A stretch of DNA of 11,726 nt from Planctomycetia bacterium (lineage in GTDB: Bacteria > Planctomycetota > Phycisphaerae > Phycisphaerales > SM1A02), in contig SYHM01000163.1 in NCBI GenBank assembly GCA_005799205.1, positions 1 to 11,726 on the forward strand, given 5' to 3'. The notes under the pieces are model-generated. The model was not told where the DNA came from. It was given only the letters and a program-made list of their open reading frames with translations, and made no database searches. This document shows positions 5,344-11,726 of the stretch, one piece after another. The position numbers and the translations under genes were made by a program. Each line of letters begins with the position of its first letter. Position 1 is the stretch's first letter.

Positions 5344-8229
5344 GTGATGCCGCGCAGGATGAGCGGTCTCAACGCGGCACGCCACGCCTTTGTGCCATGG
5401 ATCGCGCTCTCGATGATCGGGGGATGCGTTTCGCTGACGCTCGTGTGGCCCACCGCTGGTTTGGACTCACGCGACGCGCTCAGCCGCCTCGCCGTGCTCA
5501 CCATCGCCGCCCTCGCTGCGCACGGACTCGCGCTCGCGTGGCGACGGTGGTGTGAGTGGTCGGCGCTGTGGCTTCTCGTCGGTGCGGGGTTGATTGGCGC
5601 CGCGCGCACCGCCTGGGATGAGTACACCTGGCATCGCACACTCGAATCACTTGGGGCGGTGTGTGGATCGGACCGCCACCTCGTGTGTGTCGACGGAATC
5701 GTGACTTCAAAGCCGCGATGCGACGAGTCGCTGTACCGCGATGAATTGTTGCGTTGTGACTCGTATGACGATGATGTGCTTTCGCCCTTCGTTCCTCAGT
5801 CGCCATCTATTCGATTCACACTCGCGGTCGACTCGATGCGTGATGAGTTTGGGAAGCCACATCTGATCGATGCGACCGTGCGTGTCTCTGTTGAGGGGTT
5901 GAATGCGGGGTGTGTTTCTGGCGATCGGGTATCGCTCGTCGGTTGGCTCTCTCCGTGTGAGTTACCGCGCAACCCAGGTGGATTCAACTCGCTCGCGTGG
6001 GGTCGCTCGCGTGGGGTCGCCGCAATTCTCGCTGTCGAGAGTCACGCGCTAGTCACCACGCTCAGGAACAACGATCTCTCGCTCGTGACACTGCTCGCGC
6101 GGTGGCGCTCGTGCGTTGACGCCACAATGCAACGCGCGCTGGGAACGCACGATGGTTTCTCTGCTGAAGACCGTGGAGAGCGCCTCGACGTCTGTGCCCT
6201 CATCGCTGCGTCTACCACCGGCGCTGCGTGGCCAGGCCTGCGCTCTGTCTCGAAGGCATTTGCGGCATGTGGCGTGCAGCATCTTGTGGCAATCTCTGGA
6301 TTCAACTTTGCGATCCTCGCGTCATGTGCGCTCTGGGGTATTCGACGCTGCTCGAACAGCCATCGCGTTGGTGGTGTTGCTCTTGTCGCGCTCGCGTGTC
6401 TGTTCGTCGCATCGATCGAGAGTGAGGTCTCGTCCATTCGCGCAGCGCTGATGGGTGGATCGAGTGCCCTCGCACTCACCTTCAACCGCACACTTCCATT
6501 TGGTTCGGTCGTTGGAGGTGCGGCGATCGTGATTGTGTTGTGTGATCCTGCTGCTGCGTCCGAACCAGGATTTCAACTGAGTTTTGCTGCAATCATGGGC
6601 CTTCACTTCGTCTCGCCGGTGTTGACCAATCGGTTGCAGTCTCTCGTTCGTGGGTTCGGTCTTCGCGCGACACTCACACGGCTTGCGCTTGTCCCAGTCG
6701 GCGCATCGGTTGCCGCGTGGAGCGCAACCGCACCGATCGTTGCGATCCACTTTGGTTCGTGGCCGCTCTTGTGTGTTCCTTGCACACTTGTGCTGTCACC
6801 GTGCTTTGCCGCAATGGTTGTGTCCGCCAATGCGATGGTGGTGCTTGAGCCGCTCGCACCGCCGCTCGCGCGAACGGCGCGGGTGGTTGCAGCACTCAAC
6901 GCGCGCTGCATCCTGACGGTTGTGCGTGCGTGTTCCACGATGCCTGGTGCGCTTGATGCGTACGCCTCAGTGCGCGTCATCGACAGTCCGGGCGATGCGC
7001 TGATTCGAATCGACATGTTGGATGTCGGTAACGGATCGTGCTACCTCGTGCGTAGTGGCGCGTCGACGGTTGTCTTTGATTGTGGCAGTCTCGGCGCCCC
7101 TGCTGTTGGGTCGCGTGTGATTGTTCCTGCTCTTCGCGCGCTTGGGGTCACTTCGGTGGATGTGGTTGTGATCTCGCACCCGAACCTCGACCACTATGGG
7201 GGTCTTCCCGAAATTGTGCGTGACTGTCGCGTTCGCCGGGTGTTGGTAACACCACAATTTTTGAAGTGGTCAGAGCACTCGCGAGCCGCCGCGTGTGCAC
7301 TCGACTCTGCGCGTGCGTTGGGGGCGTCGATTGAGACAACCGCGCGCGGTGATGCGCACCCGTTCGGCGACGCTGTGTGGCGGGTGATCCACCCAGTCTG
7401 CGACGGGCACTTTGCTGACAGCAATGATGGAAGTCTGATAGTTCGCGTCGATCAAGGACTCTTCTCGTTGCTCTTGACTGGCGATAGTGCGCGCGAAGCG
7501 TGCGCCGACATTCTGCGCTCGCCAGATCAACACCAACTCGAAGGAATCACGGTCATGGAACTCCCGCACCACGGCAGTTTTCGCCCCGAGTCAGCAGCGC
7601 TGGCGACACGCGTCTCGAGTGCCGTCGTACTGCAGTCCACTGGCGCTCGAAGACTCTTGAGGGATGTGTGGGGTCCGCTTCTTGATCCTGCAATCAGACT
7701 CGTCACTGCGCGCGACAATGCGTGTGCGCTCGTCTGGAACACTGATGGATCACTCGTTGTTGGTGCGTGGGATGGCGCACACTTTCATTGGCGTCAGCTG
7801 GATCATCCCATCGCGCCGCCACTACCCCTGCCCATCAGCGATCACGAGGATGGCACGCTTCAGGTTGACCACATCTGCGATCGGACCACCAGCGCCCTCC
7901 TCGAGCTCTATCTCGAGTTGGCCCGAGTGGATTGGAACACCGATCTGCACGATTGGATTTGGTGCCCAGAGGTGATGTCGCGCAAGCTCATGGTGTGCCT
8001 GCCGGACAACGATCACACAGTCGCCCCACGTGCGTGCCGATGGTGGCATCTCTGCGGTCATGTTGAGTGTTGTGAACCCTTGGGGGATTTCGTAGACGAG
8101 CCTCAGCGGCCCCCTGATTTCGAGCGACGAGGCGGCGAAGGGTGCGTCACGTTGCTCCACGCGCGGTGCTGGGTATTCCGCACGCGGAAGCGCTGGAGTT
8201 GTTGGCGCGGTCACCGCAGGTGTCAGTGA
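5344..8229 (+). CDS. comEC: ComEC/Rec2-type DNA uptake channel, with an antisense-overlap C-terminal tail
   Basis: The inner-membrane channel that passes single-stranded DNA into the cytoplasm in natural transformation. The frame gives 961 residues. N-terminal membrane segments lie at about 16-34, 47-67 and 73-88. An OB-type DUF4131 region (about 108-235) ends in PRNPGGFNSLAWGRSRG. The Competence domain (about 280-540) has HLVAISGFNFAIL (313-325). The metallo-beta-lactamase domain (about 553-815) has SHPNLDHYGG (His612, Asp616, His617; Asn at the middle position), LTGDS (711-715) and LPHHGS (740-745). Homology should end near residue 820. Residues 827-961 are read antisense to the conserved end of the minus-strand gene 7822-8976; they are rich in Cys, Trp, Arg and His and look like chance translation. 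The start is GTG 5344 directly followed by ATG 5347, with no good Shine-Dalgarno. Whether the cell is competent cannot be told, as no pilus genes are here. Confidence 0.9.
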   Translation: MMPRRMSGLNAARHAFVPWIALSMIGGCVSLTLVWPTAGLDSRDALSRLAVLTIAALAAHGLALAWRRWCEWSALWLLVGAGLIGAARTAWDEYTWHRTLESLGAVCGSDRHLVCVDGIVTSKPRCDESLYRDELLRCDSYDDDVLSPFVPQSPSIRFTLAVDSMRDEFGKPHLIDATVRVSVEGLNAGCVSGDRVSLVGWLSPCELPRNPGGFNSLAWGRSRGVAAILAVESHALVTTLRNNDLSLVTLLARWRSCVDATMQRALGTHDGFSAEDRGERLDVCALIAASTTGAAWPGLRSVSKAFAACGVQHLVAISGFNFAILASCALWGIRRCSNSHRVGGVALVALACLFVASIESEVSSIRAALMGGSSALALTFNRTLPFGSVVGGAAIVIVLCDPAAASEPGFQLSFAAIMGLHFVSPVLTNRLQSLVRGFGLRATLTRLALVPVGASVAAWSATAPIVAIHFGSWPLLCVPCTLVLSPCFAAMVVSANAMVVLEPLAPPLARTARVVAALNARCILTVVRACSTMPGALDAYASVRVIDSPGDALIRIDMLDVGNGSCYLVRSGASTVVFDCGSLGAPAVGSRVIVPALRALGVTSVDVVVISHPNLDHYGGLPEIVRDCRVRRVLVTPQFLKWSEHSRAAACALDSARALGASIETTARGDAHPFGDAVWRVIHPVCDGHFADSNDGSLIVRVDQGLFSLLLTGDSAREACADILRSPDQHQLEGITVMELPHHGSFRPESAALATRVSSAVVLQSTGARRLLRDVWGPLLDPAIRLVTARDNACALVWNTDGSLVVGAWDGAHFHWRQLDHPIAPPLPLPISDHEDGTLQVDHICDRTTSALLELYLELARVDWNTDLHDWIWCPEVMSRKLMVCLPDNDHTVAPRACRWWHLCGHVECCEPLGDFVDEPQRPPDFERRGGEGCVTLLHARCWVFRTRKRWSCWRGHRRCQ
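5991..6018 (+). repeat. Perfect 14-base tandem duplication inside comEC
   Basis: GCTCGCGTGGGGTC occurs twice head to tail (5991-6004 and 6005-6018), coding for L-A-W-G-R-S-R-G-V-A in two reading phases. The unit is not a multiple of three, yet the family spacing from GGFN to RG(V/I) is kept. It is therefore not an uncorrected recent insertion and may be coincidence. Confidence 0.55.
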
Positions 8230-8976
8230 GCTCAGCGCGAGGATTCTCGTCGCTGAAGTTTGCACTCCAAGAATCTCCTGCGGCATAAGTGCGAGAGGTG
8301 GGTGTCCTGGAATGAGTGGCATTCCCTCGACGATGAATGATGTGTCGGTTCCACTTCGTACAACGCGGATCGCGGTGCCGTCGATCACCGACCCATCGGT
8401 GATCCACACACGAACTGCGCCTTGGGGTTGCGTTGGTGAAACGAGCGCGAGCGATGCCACACGATCCACTGAGATCTCGTGCCTTACGCCACCAGAGTCA
8501 ACAATCAACGGTTCTGCAAATCGTTCAACGAACCCACGCACCACATCGCCGTTACGAAGTACAAGTTCATCTGAATCAGTCGCGCGCGCCATGGCACGTG
8601 TTGGCTGAAACTGAATCGACGCGATCTGTTGTGTTGGCAGGTCGATCATGCCAAACCCAAGATGCTTCCAACGCACAGTTGATTCTTTGCCCGGTGCTGA
8701 TTCAATGAACCCGCCAAAGGCTCCAGGAACGCGTTGCCCGTCATTGGCGGCGAGAACCGCAAATGGCCTCTGTGGAGGCGGTGAATCGAGACTCTCTCGC
8801 GGCAACCAAGCGAGAGCTGTTGCTGCGAGATCTTCCCCGGCTCGGTTTCGAAACACCCCCTGATCGTCGATCGACCCCTCGACCCACACCGCCTGTGGTG
8901 TGAGCACATCAACAGACGGAACGAAATCGACACCGTTCGCGGCAAGAGCCAAAATGGATGTCTCCAACAGCACCAT
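7822..8976 (-). CDS. Protein with NPCBM-like C-terminal domain, function unknown
   Basis: A 384-residue protein from the ATG at 8976. The frame extends upstream to 9084, but the Shine-Dalgarno at 8987-8980 and the neighbouring stop fix the start. The N-terminus (M-V-L-L-E-T-S-I-L-A-L-A-A-N-G) is hydrophobic but uncharged, so export is possible, not clear. The middle has two similar beta-rich stretches, LVLRNGDVVRGFVERF (138-153) and VRVWITDGSVIDGTAIRVV (188-206), like the small dG-x-x-x-G barrel modules common in planctomycete proteins. A Pro/Thr linker (about 252-283) leads to a jelly-roll-like domain (about 285-380) with RGPLRLVYEIP, GDCVIVV and a final PIADVVNLKRAILV. That pattern resembles NPCBM/NEW2 carbohydrate-binding-type domains, by eye only. 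It is the last gene of the three-gene operon, 4 bases after the toroid gene stop. Its last 135 codons are antisense to the comEC frame. Confidence 0.8.
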   Translation of the reverse strand: MVLLETSILALAANGVDFVPSVDVLTPQAVWVEGSIDDQGVFRNRAGEDLAATALAWLPRESLDSPPPQRPFAVLAANDGQRVPGAFGGFIESAPGKESTVRWKHLGFGMIDLPTQQIASIQFQPTRAMARATDSDELVLRNGDVVRGFVERFAEPLIVDSGGVRHEISVDRVASLALVSPTQPQGAVRVWITDGSVIDGTAIRVVRSGTDTSFIVEGMPLIPGHPPLALMPQEILGVQTSATRILALSSLTPAVTAPTTPALPRAEYPAPRVEQRDAPFAASSLEIRGPLRLVYEIPQGFTTLNMTAEMPPSARTWGDCVIVVRQAHHELARHHLWAPNPIVQIGVPIHSGQLEIELEEGAGGPIADVVNLKRAILVIADGQG

Positions 8977-8979
8977 GAT

Positions 8980-8987
8980 CTCACCTC
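8980..8987 (-). promoter_or_regulatory. Shine-Dalgarno of the NPCBM-like gene
   Basis: GAGGTGAG on the minus strand, 3 bases before the ATG at 8976-8974 (the GAGG core is 7 bases away). It overlaps the stop codon of the upstream toroid gene (8983-8981). It decides the start at 8976 over the longer frame beginning at 9084. Confidence 0.75.
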
Positions 8988-10105
8988 TGAAAAATGGGGA
9001 GATACCGGTTCGGCATCTGAAGCACGATGAGGGCCATTGCTGTCGCGTACGAACCACCAGCCTGATGATCGATCCAAGATCCATCCTCTGCCTGCATCTT
9101 CAACAACTCGTCACGCGCTTTCTCCCACCACTGTGCCCACCACGATCCACCCGCGAGATACATCGCCTGACTCGTGTAGTACTGGCCATAGAAGTAGTGT
9201 GCCTGCATTTGTGGACCTCCACCCGCGCCAGACCCATTCGTCCGCAAGAACTCAAGTCCGCGCATGATCGAGTCATCCTCATACACGCCCGCGTAGAACA
9301 GACTCGCGACTCCCGCGGCTGTTCGTGGCCAAGCGCTGGTGCCTGGTTGGCGCATGTACCGAAATCCTCCATCGATGTTTTGGCAGTCGCGCACATAGCG
9401 CACTGCACGATCGATTGTGTCCTTTGGAATTCGAATCCCCGCATTCCGCGCGCTGCGAAGGGCCATCACCTCACAAATCGTCACTGAAACGTCTGCGTCG
9501 TATGGAACCGGGTTGTATCGCCAGCCACCCTCATCATTCTGGCTGTTGAGGATGAGATCGACTGCGCGCACGAGCACATCGCGAACTCGCGAGTCGTGTG
9601 GATTCATCCCATAGATCTCTCCAAGAAACAGTGTGGCAAATCCGTGTCCGTACATCGGTCCCGTGGTGCTTTCTGCTGCAAGCAGTCCACTTTCGGATTT
9701 GTTCGACAGGACATACTCGAGCGCCCGTGAAACCTGCTCGCCAAACTCTCCGCGCCCAGGCAGGTTGCCGTCTGCCATGAAGGCGAGGCCGCAGAGCGCT
9801 GAGATTCCTGCGTGGCGACCATAACGACCGCGGCCAAACGATCCGTCCTCATTTTGTGTTGATGCGAGAAAAGCTAATCCGCGCTTGACTGCCTGAGTGA
9901 GCTCTGGAGTGATCTCATTCGCAGCGGGTTTGTTTTCGGCGCCTGCACGATCGAGTGCTGGTTGTTCCTTCGTTGGCGCTGTTGGTTGTTGTGGAAGTGT
10001 TGGCGCAGCAGGTTCTGTGGGAGAAACAGATGGGGGTGTGGTGATTGGTGTTGCTGGTGCCTGAGTCAGTGCGGCGACCAGTGTCATTGTGCTCATCCCA
10101 ATCAC
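8981..10105 (-). CDS. Secreted prenyltransferase/squalene-oxidase-repeat (alpha/alpha toroid) protein
   Basis: A 374-residue protein from the GTG at 10105. The N-terminus is a short signal-peptide-like hydrophobic stretch (M-S-T-M-T-L-V-A-A-L-T-Q-A), then a Pro/Thr/Ala-rich linker (about 16-64), then a single alpha/alpha barrel. Four QW-like repeats are visible: ASTQNEDGSFG (81-91), NSQNDEGGWRY (187-197), RDCQNIDGGFRY (239-250) and KMQAEDGSW (336-344). DADVSVT (203-209) resembles the class II cyclase DxDD motif but with Val for the last Asp, and the protein is only about half the size of squalene-hopene cyclase. Zinc ligands of protein prenyltransferases are not evident. I infer a binding or scaffold protein in the periplasm, not a proven cyclase. 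AGAGGA lies 9 bases before the GTG, which overlaps the upstream stop as GTGA, showing translational coupling with the coiled-coil gene. The frame also runs up to ATG 10150, but that would cut into the neighbour by 49 bases and spoil the signal peptide. Confidence 0.85.
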   Translation of the reverse strand: MIGMSTMTLVAALTQAPATPITTPPSVSPTEPAAPTLPQQPTAPTKEQPALDRAGAENKPAANEITPELTQAVKRGLAFLASTQNEDGSFGRGRYGRHAGISALCGLAFMADGNLPGRGEFGEQVSRALEYVLSNKSESGLLAAESTTGPMYGHGFATLFLGEIYGMNPHDSRVRDVLVRAVDLILNSQNDEGGWRYNPVPYDADVSVTICEVMALRSARNAGIRIPKDTIDRAVRYVRDCQNIDGGFRYMRQPGTSAWPRTAAGVASLFYAGVYEDDSIMRGLEFLRTNGSGAGGGPQMQAHYFYGQYYTSQAMYLAGGSWWAQWWEKARDELLKMQAEDGSWIDHQAGGSYATAMALIVLQMPNRYLPIFQR

Positions 10106-11726
10106 GGCTTGGATTCCTCTGCAATGCGGCGGTAGTACGCCTCGGTCCATCGTTTATACACCGACGACATCTTCTCGCGCATTCCTTGACGCAGAACCTC
10201 GCGGGTTCGTGGAGGAAGATTGCCCCACTCCGCTTCGGTCTCAGCGATCGCTCCACCTTCGATCGCCTCGACCCCTGGTGGTAGTTCCCCCGCGCGCTCG
10301 CCACTGCTCGCTTGGGTGTCTTGGCCTGATGGATCTCCACTCTGCTCGCCGCGCTGGTTCGCTGCTTCCTGTGCGCGCCGCTCGGCTTCCTTTCGACGCG
10401 CTGCCTCGCCGCTCGCGTCTGATTGCTGTTTGCCTTGAGACCCCTTCGACTGTTCGCCATCCTGTTTGCTCGATGAGTCTGATGATGAACTTGATGATGA
10501 TGCTGACTGCTGTTGTTGTTGCTGCGCGGATTGGATGAGCGCATCGAGCCGCGCGAGAATGTCCTCGTGCAACCTCTGCGCCGCTGTTCCAGTCTCATTC
10601 TCTTCAAGCAATCGCCCAACCTGTTTCATCTCGTCAATCGTCAATTCGAGTGTGTCTTGTGCTTGCTGTTCTGTGAGTGTTCGCTTCAGAGTCTCCTCGT
10701 GTGTTCGCGCGCTCTCTTTCGCGGCCTTTGTTGACTCCTCAACGCCCTGAATCCCAAGCAGCTCGTCGAGCGACTTCGCGTCGTGGTTGATGGGTGGACG
10801 CTCGTCGGTCCTTGGGGCCGGTGTTGCGTTTTGCGGCGGTTGTGGTTGTGGGGTAGGTGGGAGGGGTTGTGACTGAGGACCACGCTGTGGTGGTGTCACA
10901 ATGATTGGTGCCGACTCGCTGGCTTTCGCTCTCATTTTCTCTTCGAGTGCGGCGCGAAGATCGTCGGCAATCTTCAGAATCGCCGCTTGCCTCGCGGCGA
11001 GTGCCTTGGACGCCACATCTCCACCGCGGCCATCCTGCATCGAGTTGTGAATACTCCGCGTCTTCTCACTCACGCGTTGTTGAAGTGCGCGCAACACCTT
11101 GAGTTCGGCGAGTGGTGGGATGAGTGGTTTCTCTTGCGTTCCACCACCACCGCCGCCCCCCGCGGCGTTTGGTTCGCCCTCGTCGGCGAACGGGTCCTTT
11201 TCTTTCTTCGACGCTTCACTGAGCGCCTCAGTCAGCCCACGGAGCGTCTCGATGATCTCTCGTTCGAGTTCGATCGTTGTGTGTGTTGGCGGCCCAGCGC
11301 GTAAATCTCTTATCGCGCCCGTTGCCGCATCAACAGCGACATGTGTTGCTTCCATGAACGTCGGCGAGTTCTTCACATCTTCCGACCCTTCCCCGATCGA
11401 TGTGATCTCGTGTTTGATTGACTCTTGTTCGACTGCGAGCCTGCGAGCCTCTACAAGCGCCCGGCGATCGGTTGCCGCTGCGTTGGGAGCGGCTACAAGT
11501 GTTGTTGTCGCGGACAGGAGTCCCTCTTGTCGATCAACGAGCTTTGTGTACGCCTGCGCTAGTTCTCGTGCGCGCTCCTGTCGCTCACGCTCGTCGTTCT
11601 TCTGCTCTTGTGCACGCACAGCATCAAGCGCCTCACGAAAGACTGTTGTCGCGCGACCGAGCTGGTCGTGCCCAGCTGCAATATCTGGGTGGGTTGCGCC
11701 AAGCGCCACTGCCGCTCGGCTTGCCG
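10102..11726 (-). CDS. Coiled-coil, Gln/Ser-rich protein of unknown function, N-terminus outside the window
   Basis: The frame is open to the right edge, so the true start is missing. Counting from the GTG at 11709, 535 residues are visible. Long charged helices with heptad-like character cover about 15-65, 80-170, 200-265, 310-395 and 435-452. Between them lie a Gly7 run (184-190), a Pro/Gln-rich linker (272-306) and a Gln6 then Ser-rich tract (396-414). The compact C-terminus has EWGNLPPRTREVLRQGM (494-510) followed by YKRWTEAYYRRIAEE (518-532). This ending resembles large coiled-coil proteins found in planctomycete Bat/aerotolerance-type clusters (MoxR, DUF58, VWA genes) and some DUF4175 proteins. 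That is from memory and context, and none of those genes is visible. It heads the operon here and overlaps the toroid gene by GTGA (10105-10102). No catalytic motif is seen. Confidence 0.8.
   Translation of the reverse strand, partial: ASRAAVALGATHPDIAAGHDQLGRATTVFREALDAVRAQEQKNDERERQERARELAQAYTKLVDRQEGLLSATTTLVAAPNAAATDRRALVEARRLAVEQESIKHEITSIGEGSEDVKNSPTFMEATHVAVDAATGAIRDLRAGPPTHTTIELEREIIETLRGLTEALSEASKKEKDPFADEGEPNAAGGGGGGGTQEKPLIPPLAELKVLRALQQRVSEKTRSIHNSMQDGRGGDVASKALAARQAAILKIADDLRAALEEKMRAKASESAPIIVTPPQRGPQSQPLPPTPQPQPPQNATPAPRTDERPPINHDAKSLDELLGIQGVEESTKAAKESARTHEETLKRTLTEQQAQDTLELTIDEMKQVGRLLEENETGTAAQRLHEDILARLDALIQSAQQQQQQSASSSSSSSDSSSKQDGEQSKGSQGKQQSDASGEAARRKEAERRAQEAANQRGEQSGDPSGQDTQASSGERAGELPPGVEAIEGGAIAETEAEWGNLPPRTREVLRQGMREKMSSVYKRWTEAYYRRIAEESKP
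10115..10120 (-). promoter_or_regulatory. Shine-Dalgarno of the toroid-protein gene
   Basis: AGAGGA on the minus strand; its GAGGA core is 9 bases before the GTG at 10105-10103 and 18 bases before the ATG at 10096. It supports the GTG that overlaps the preceding stop codon. Confidence 0.6.
10468..10524 (-). repeat. Triplet tract coding poly-Gln and poly-Ser
   Basis: CAG/CAA codons give Gln6 (10524-10507), then TCA-dominated codons give Ser7 (10500-10480) and three more Ser to 10468. It forms a flexible linker in the coiled-coil protein. The TCA run (seen as TGA-type triplets on the plus strand) is a candidate for slippage and length variation. Confidence 0.7.
11140..11160 (-). repeat. Poly-Gly tract in the coiled-coil protein
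   Basis: Seven consecutive GGN codons (residues 184-190 from the GTG at 11709), coding a flexible joint between two helical parts. Codons vary (GGG, GGC, GGT, GGA), so the tract is kept at protein level and is not a pure DNA repeat. Confidence 0.65.

Noticed and set aside
4863..5639. Minus-strand open frame of 258 codons opposite the mscS-type gene and the start of comEC
   Set aside because: It is antisense to two well-supported genes, is rich in His, Arg and Ser, and has no domain or good ribosome site.
5991..6018. Short repeat as a possible DNA-uptake signal sequence in comEC
   Set aside because: I did not notice the unit elsewhere in the window; uptake signals are dispersed and numerous.
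7768..7810. Seven-base stem (TGGGATG/CATCCCA) near the expected end of comEC homology, a possible terminator
   Set aside because: The stem is short with a 29-base loop, lies in coding sequence and has no T-run.
8977..9084. N-terminal extension of the NPCBM-like protein up to 9084
   Set aside because: It overlaps the toroid gene coding end, and a good Shine-Dalgarno points to the ATG at 8976.
8900..9487. Plus-strand open frame of 195 codons opposite the toroid and NPCBM-like genes
   Set aside because: It is the shadow of the QW-repeat coding sequence and has no family features.
10106..10150. N-terminal extension of the toroid protein up to the ATG at 10150
   Set aside because: It would bury the signal-peptide-like stretch behind 15 residues and overlap the upstream gene by 49 bases, while the GTG at 10105 has a Shine-Dalgarno and a coupled GTGA overlap.
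9915..10619. Minus-strand open frame of 234 codons in another frame of the coiled-coil and toroid genes
   Set aside because: It arises from the triplet-repeat and linker composition; it spans the boundary of two supported genes and its product is mostly Arg, Ser, Asn and Thr.

Overview
The window looks like a chromosomal segment of a planctomycete, most likely class Phycisphaerae. This is inferred from family style, not from a marker gene. The pointers are a secreted alpha/alpha-toroid protein of the squalene-cyclase-repeat type, a protein with an NPCBM-like jelly-roll C-terminus, a glutamine/serine-rich coiled-coil protein ending in a W-G-N-L-P-P...Y-Y-R-R motif, and a short polyphosphate-glucokinase-type ROK kinase. 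I see no rRNA, tRNA, CRISPR array, insertion sequence or phage gene. Gene density is very high, with no gene-free stretch longer than about 85 bases.

Layout, left to right. Bases 1-1503 (minus strand) hold an ALDH16-like aldehyde dehydrogenase. The first ten codons of a further gene follow it, with a good ribosome site, probably a second aldehyde dehydrogenase as in known tandem arrangements. Diverging from it is a ROK-family sugar kinase (1556-2272, plus). It converges with lgt (2294-about 3274, minus), the enzyme that adds diacylglycerol to prolipoproteins. From almost the same point as the lgt start, trpD (3298-4386, plus) runs rightward. It is coupled by an ATGA overlap to an MscS-type mechanosensitive channel (4383-5258). 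After an 85-base gap with a strong hairpin comes comEC (5344-8229, plus), the DNA-uptake channel with a metallo-beta-lactamase domain.

The right part (7822-11726) is a tight minus-strand operon of three genes, read right to left. The first is a coiled-coil low-complexity protein that runs off the right edge. The second is a secreted single-barrel toroid protein, joined by a GTGA overlap. The third is the NPCBM-like protein, which starts 4 bases after the toroid stop and has its own Shine-Dalgarno. Known planctomycete gene neighbourhoods suggest an envelope-associated cluster, possibly downstream of MoxR/DUF58/VWA (Bat-like) genes, but those are not in the window.

The oddest feature is the junction of comEC with this operon. 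The comEC frame stays open for 408 bases antisense to the conserved NPCBM-like domain, so the last ~135 ComEC residues are probably not a real domain. The best candidate for something undescribed is the three-gene envelope cluster. The rest is ordinary metabolism and membrane biology with some variant motifs (TrpD, Lgt).
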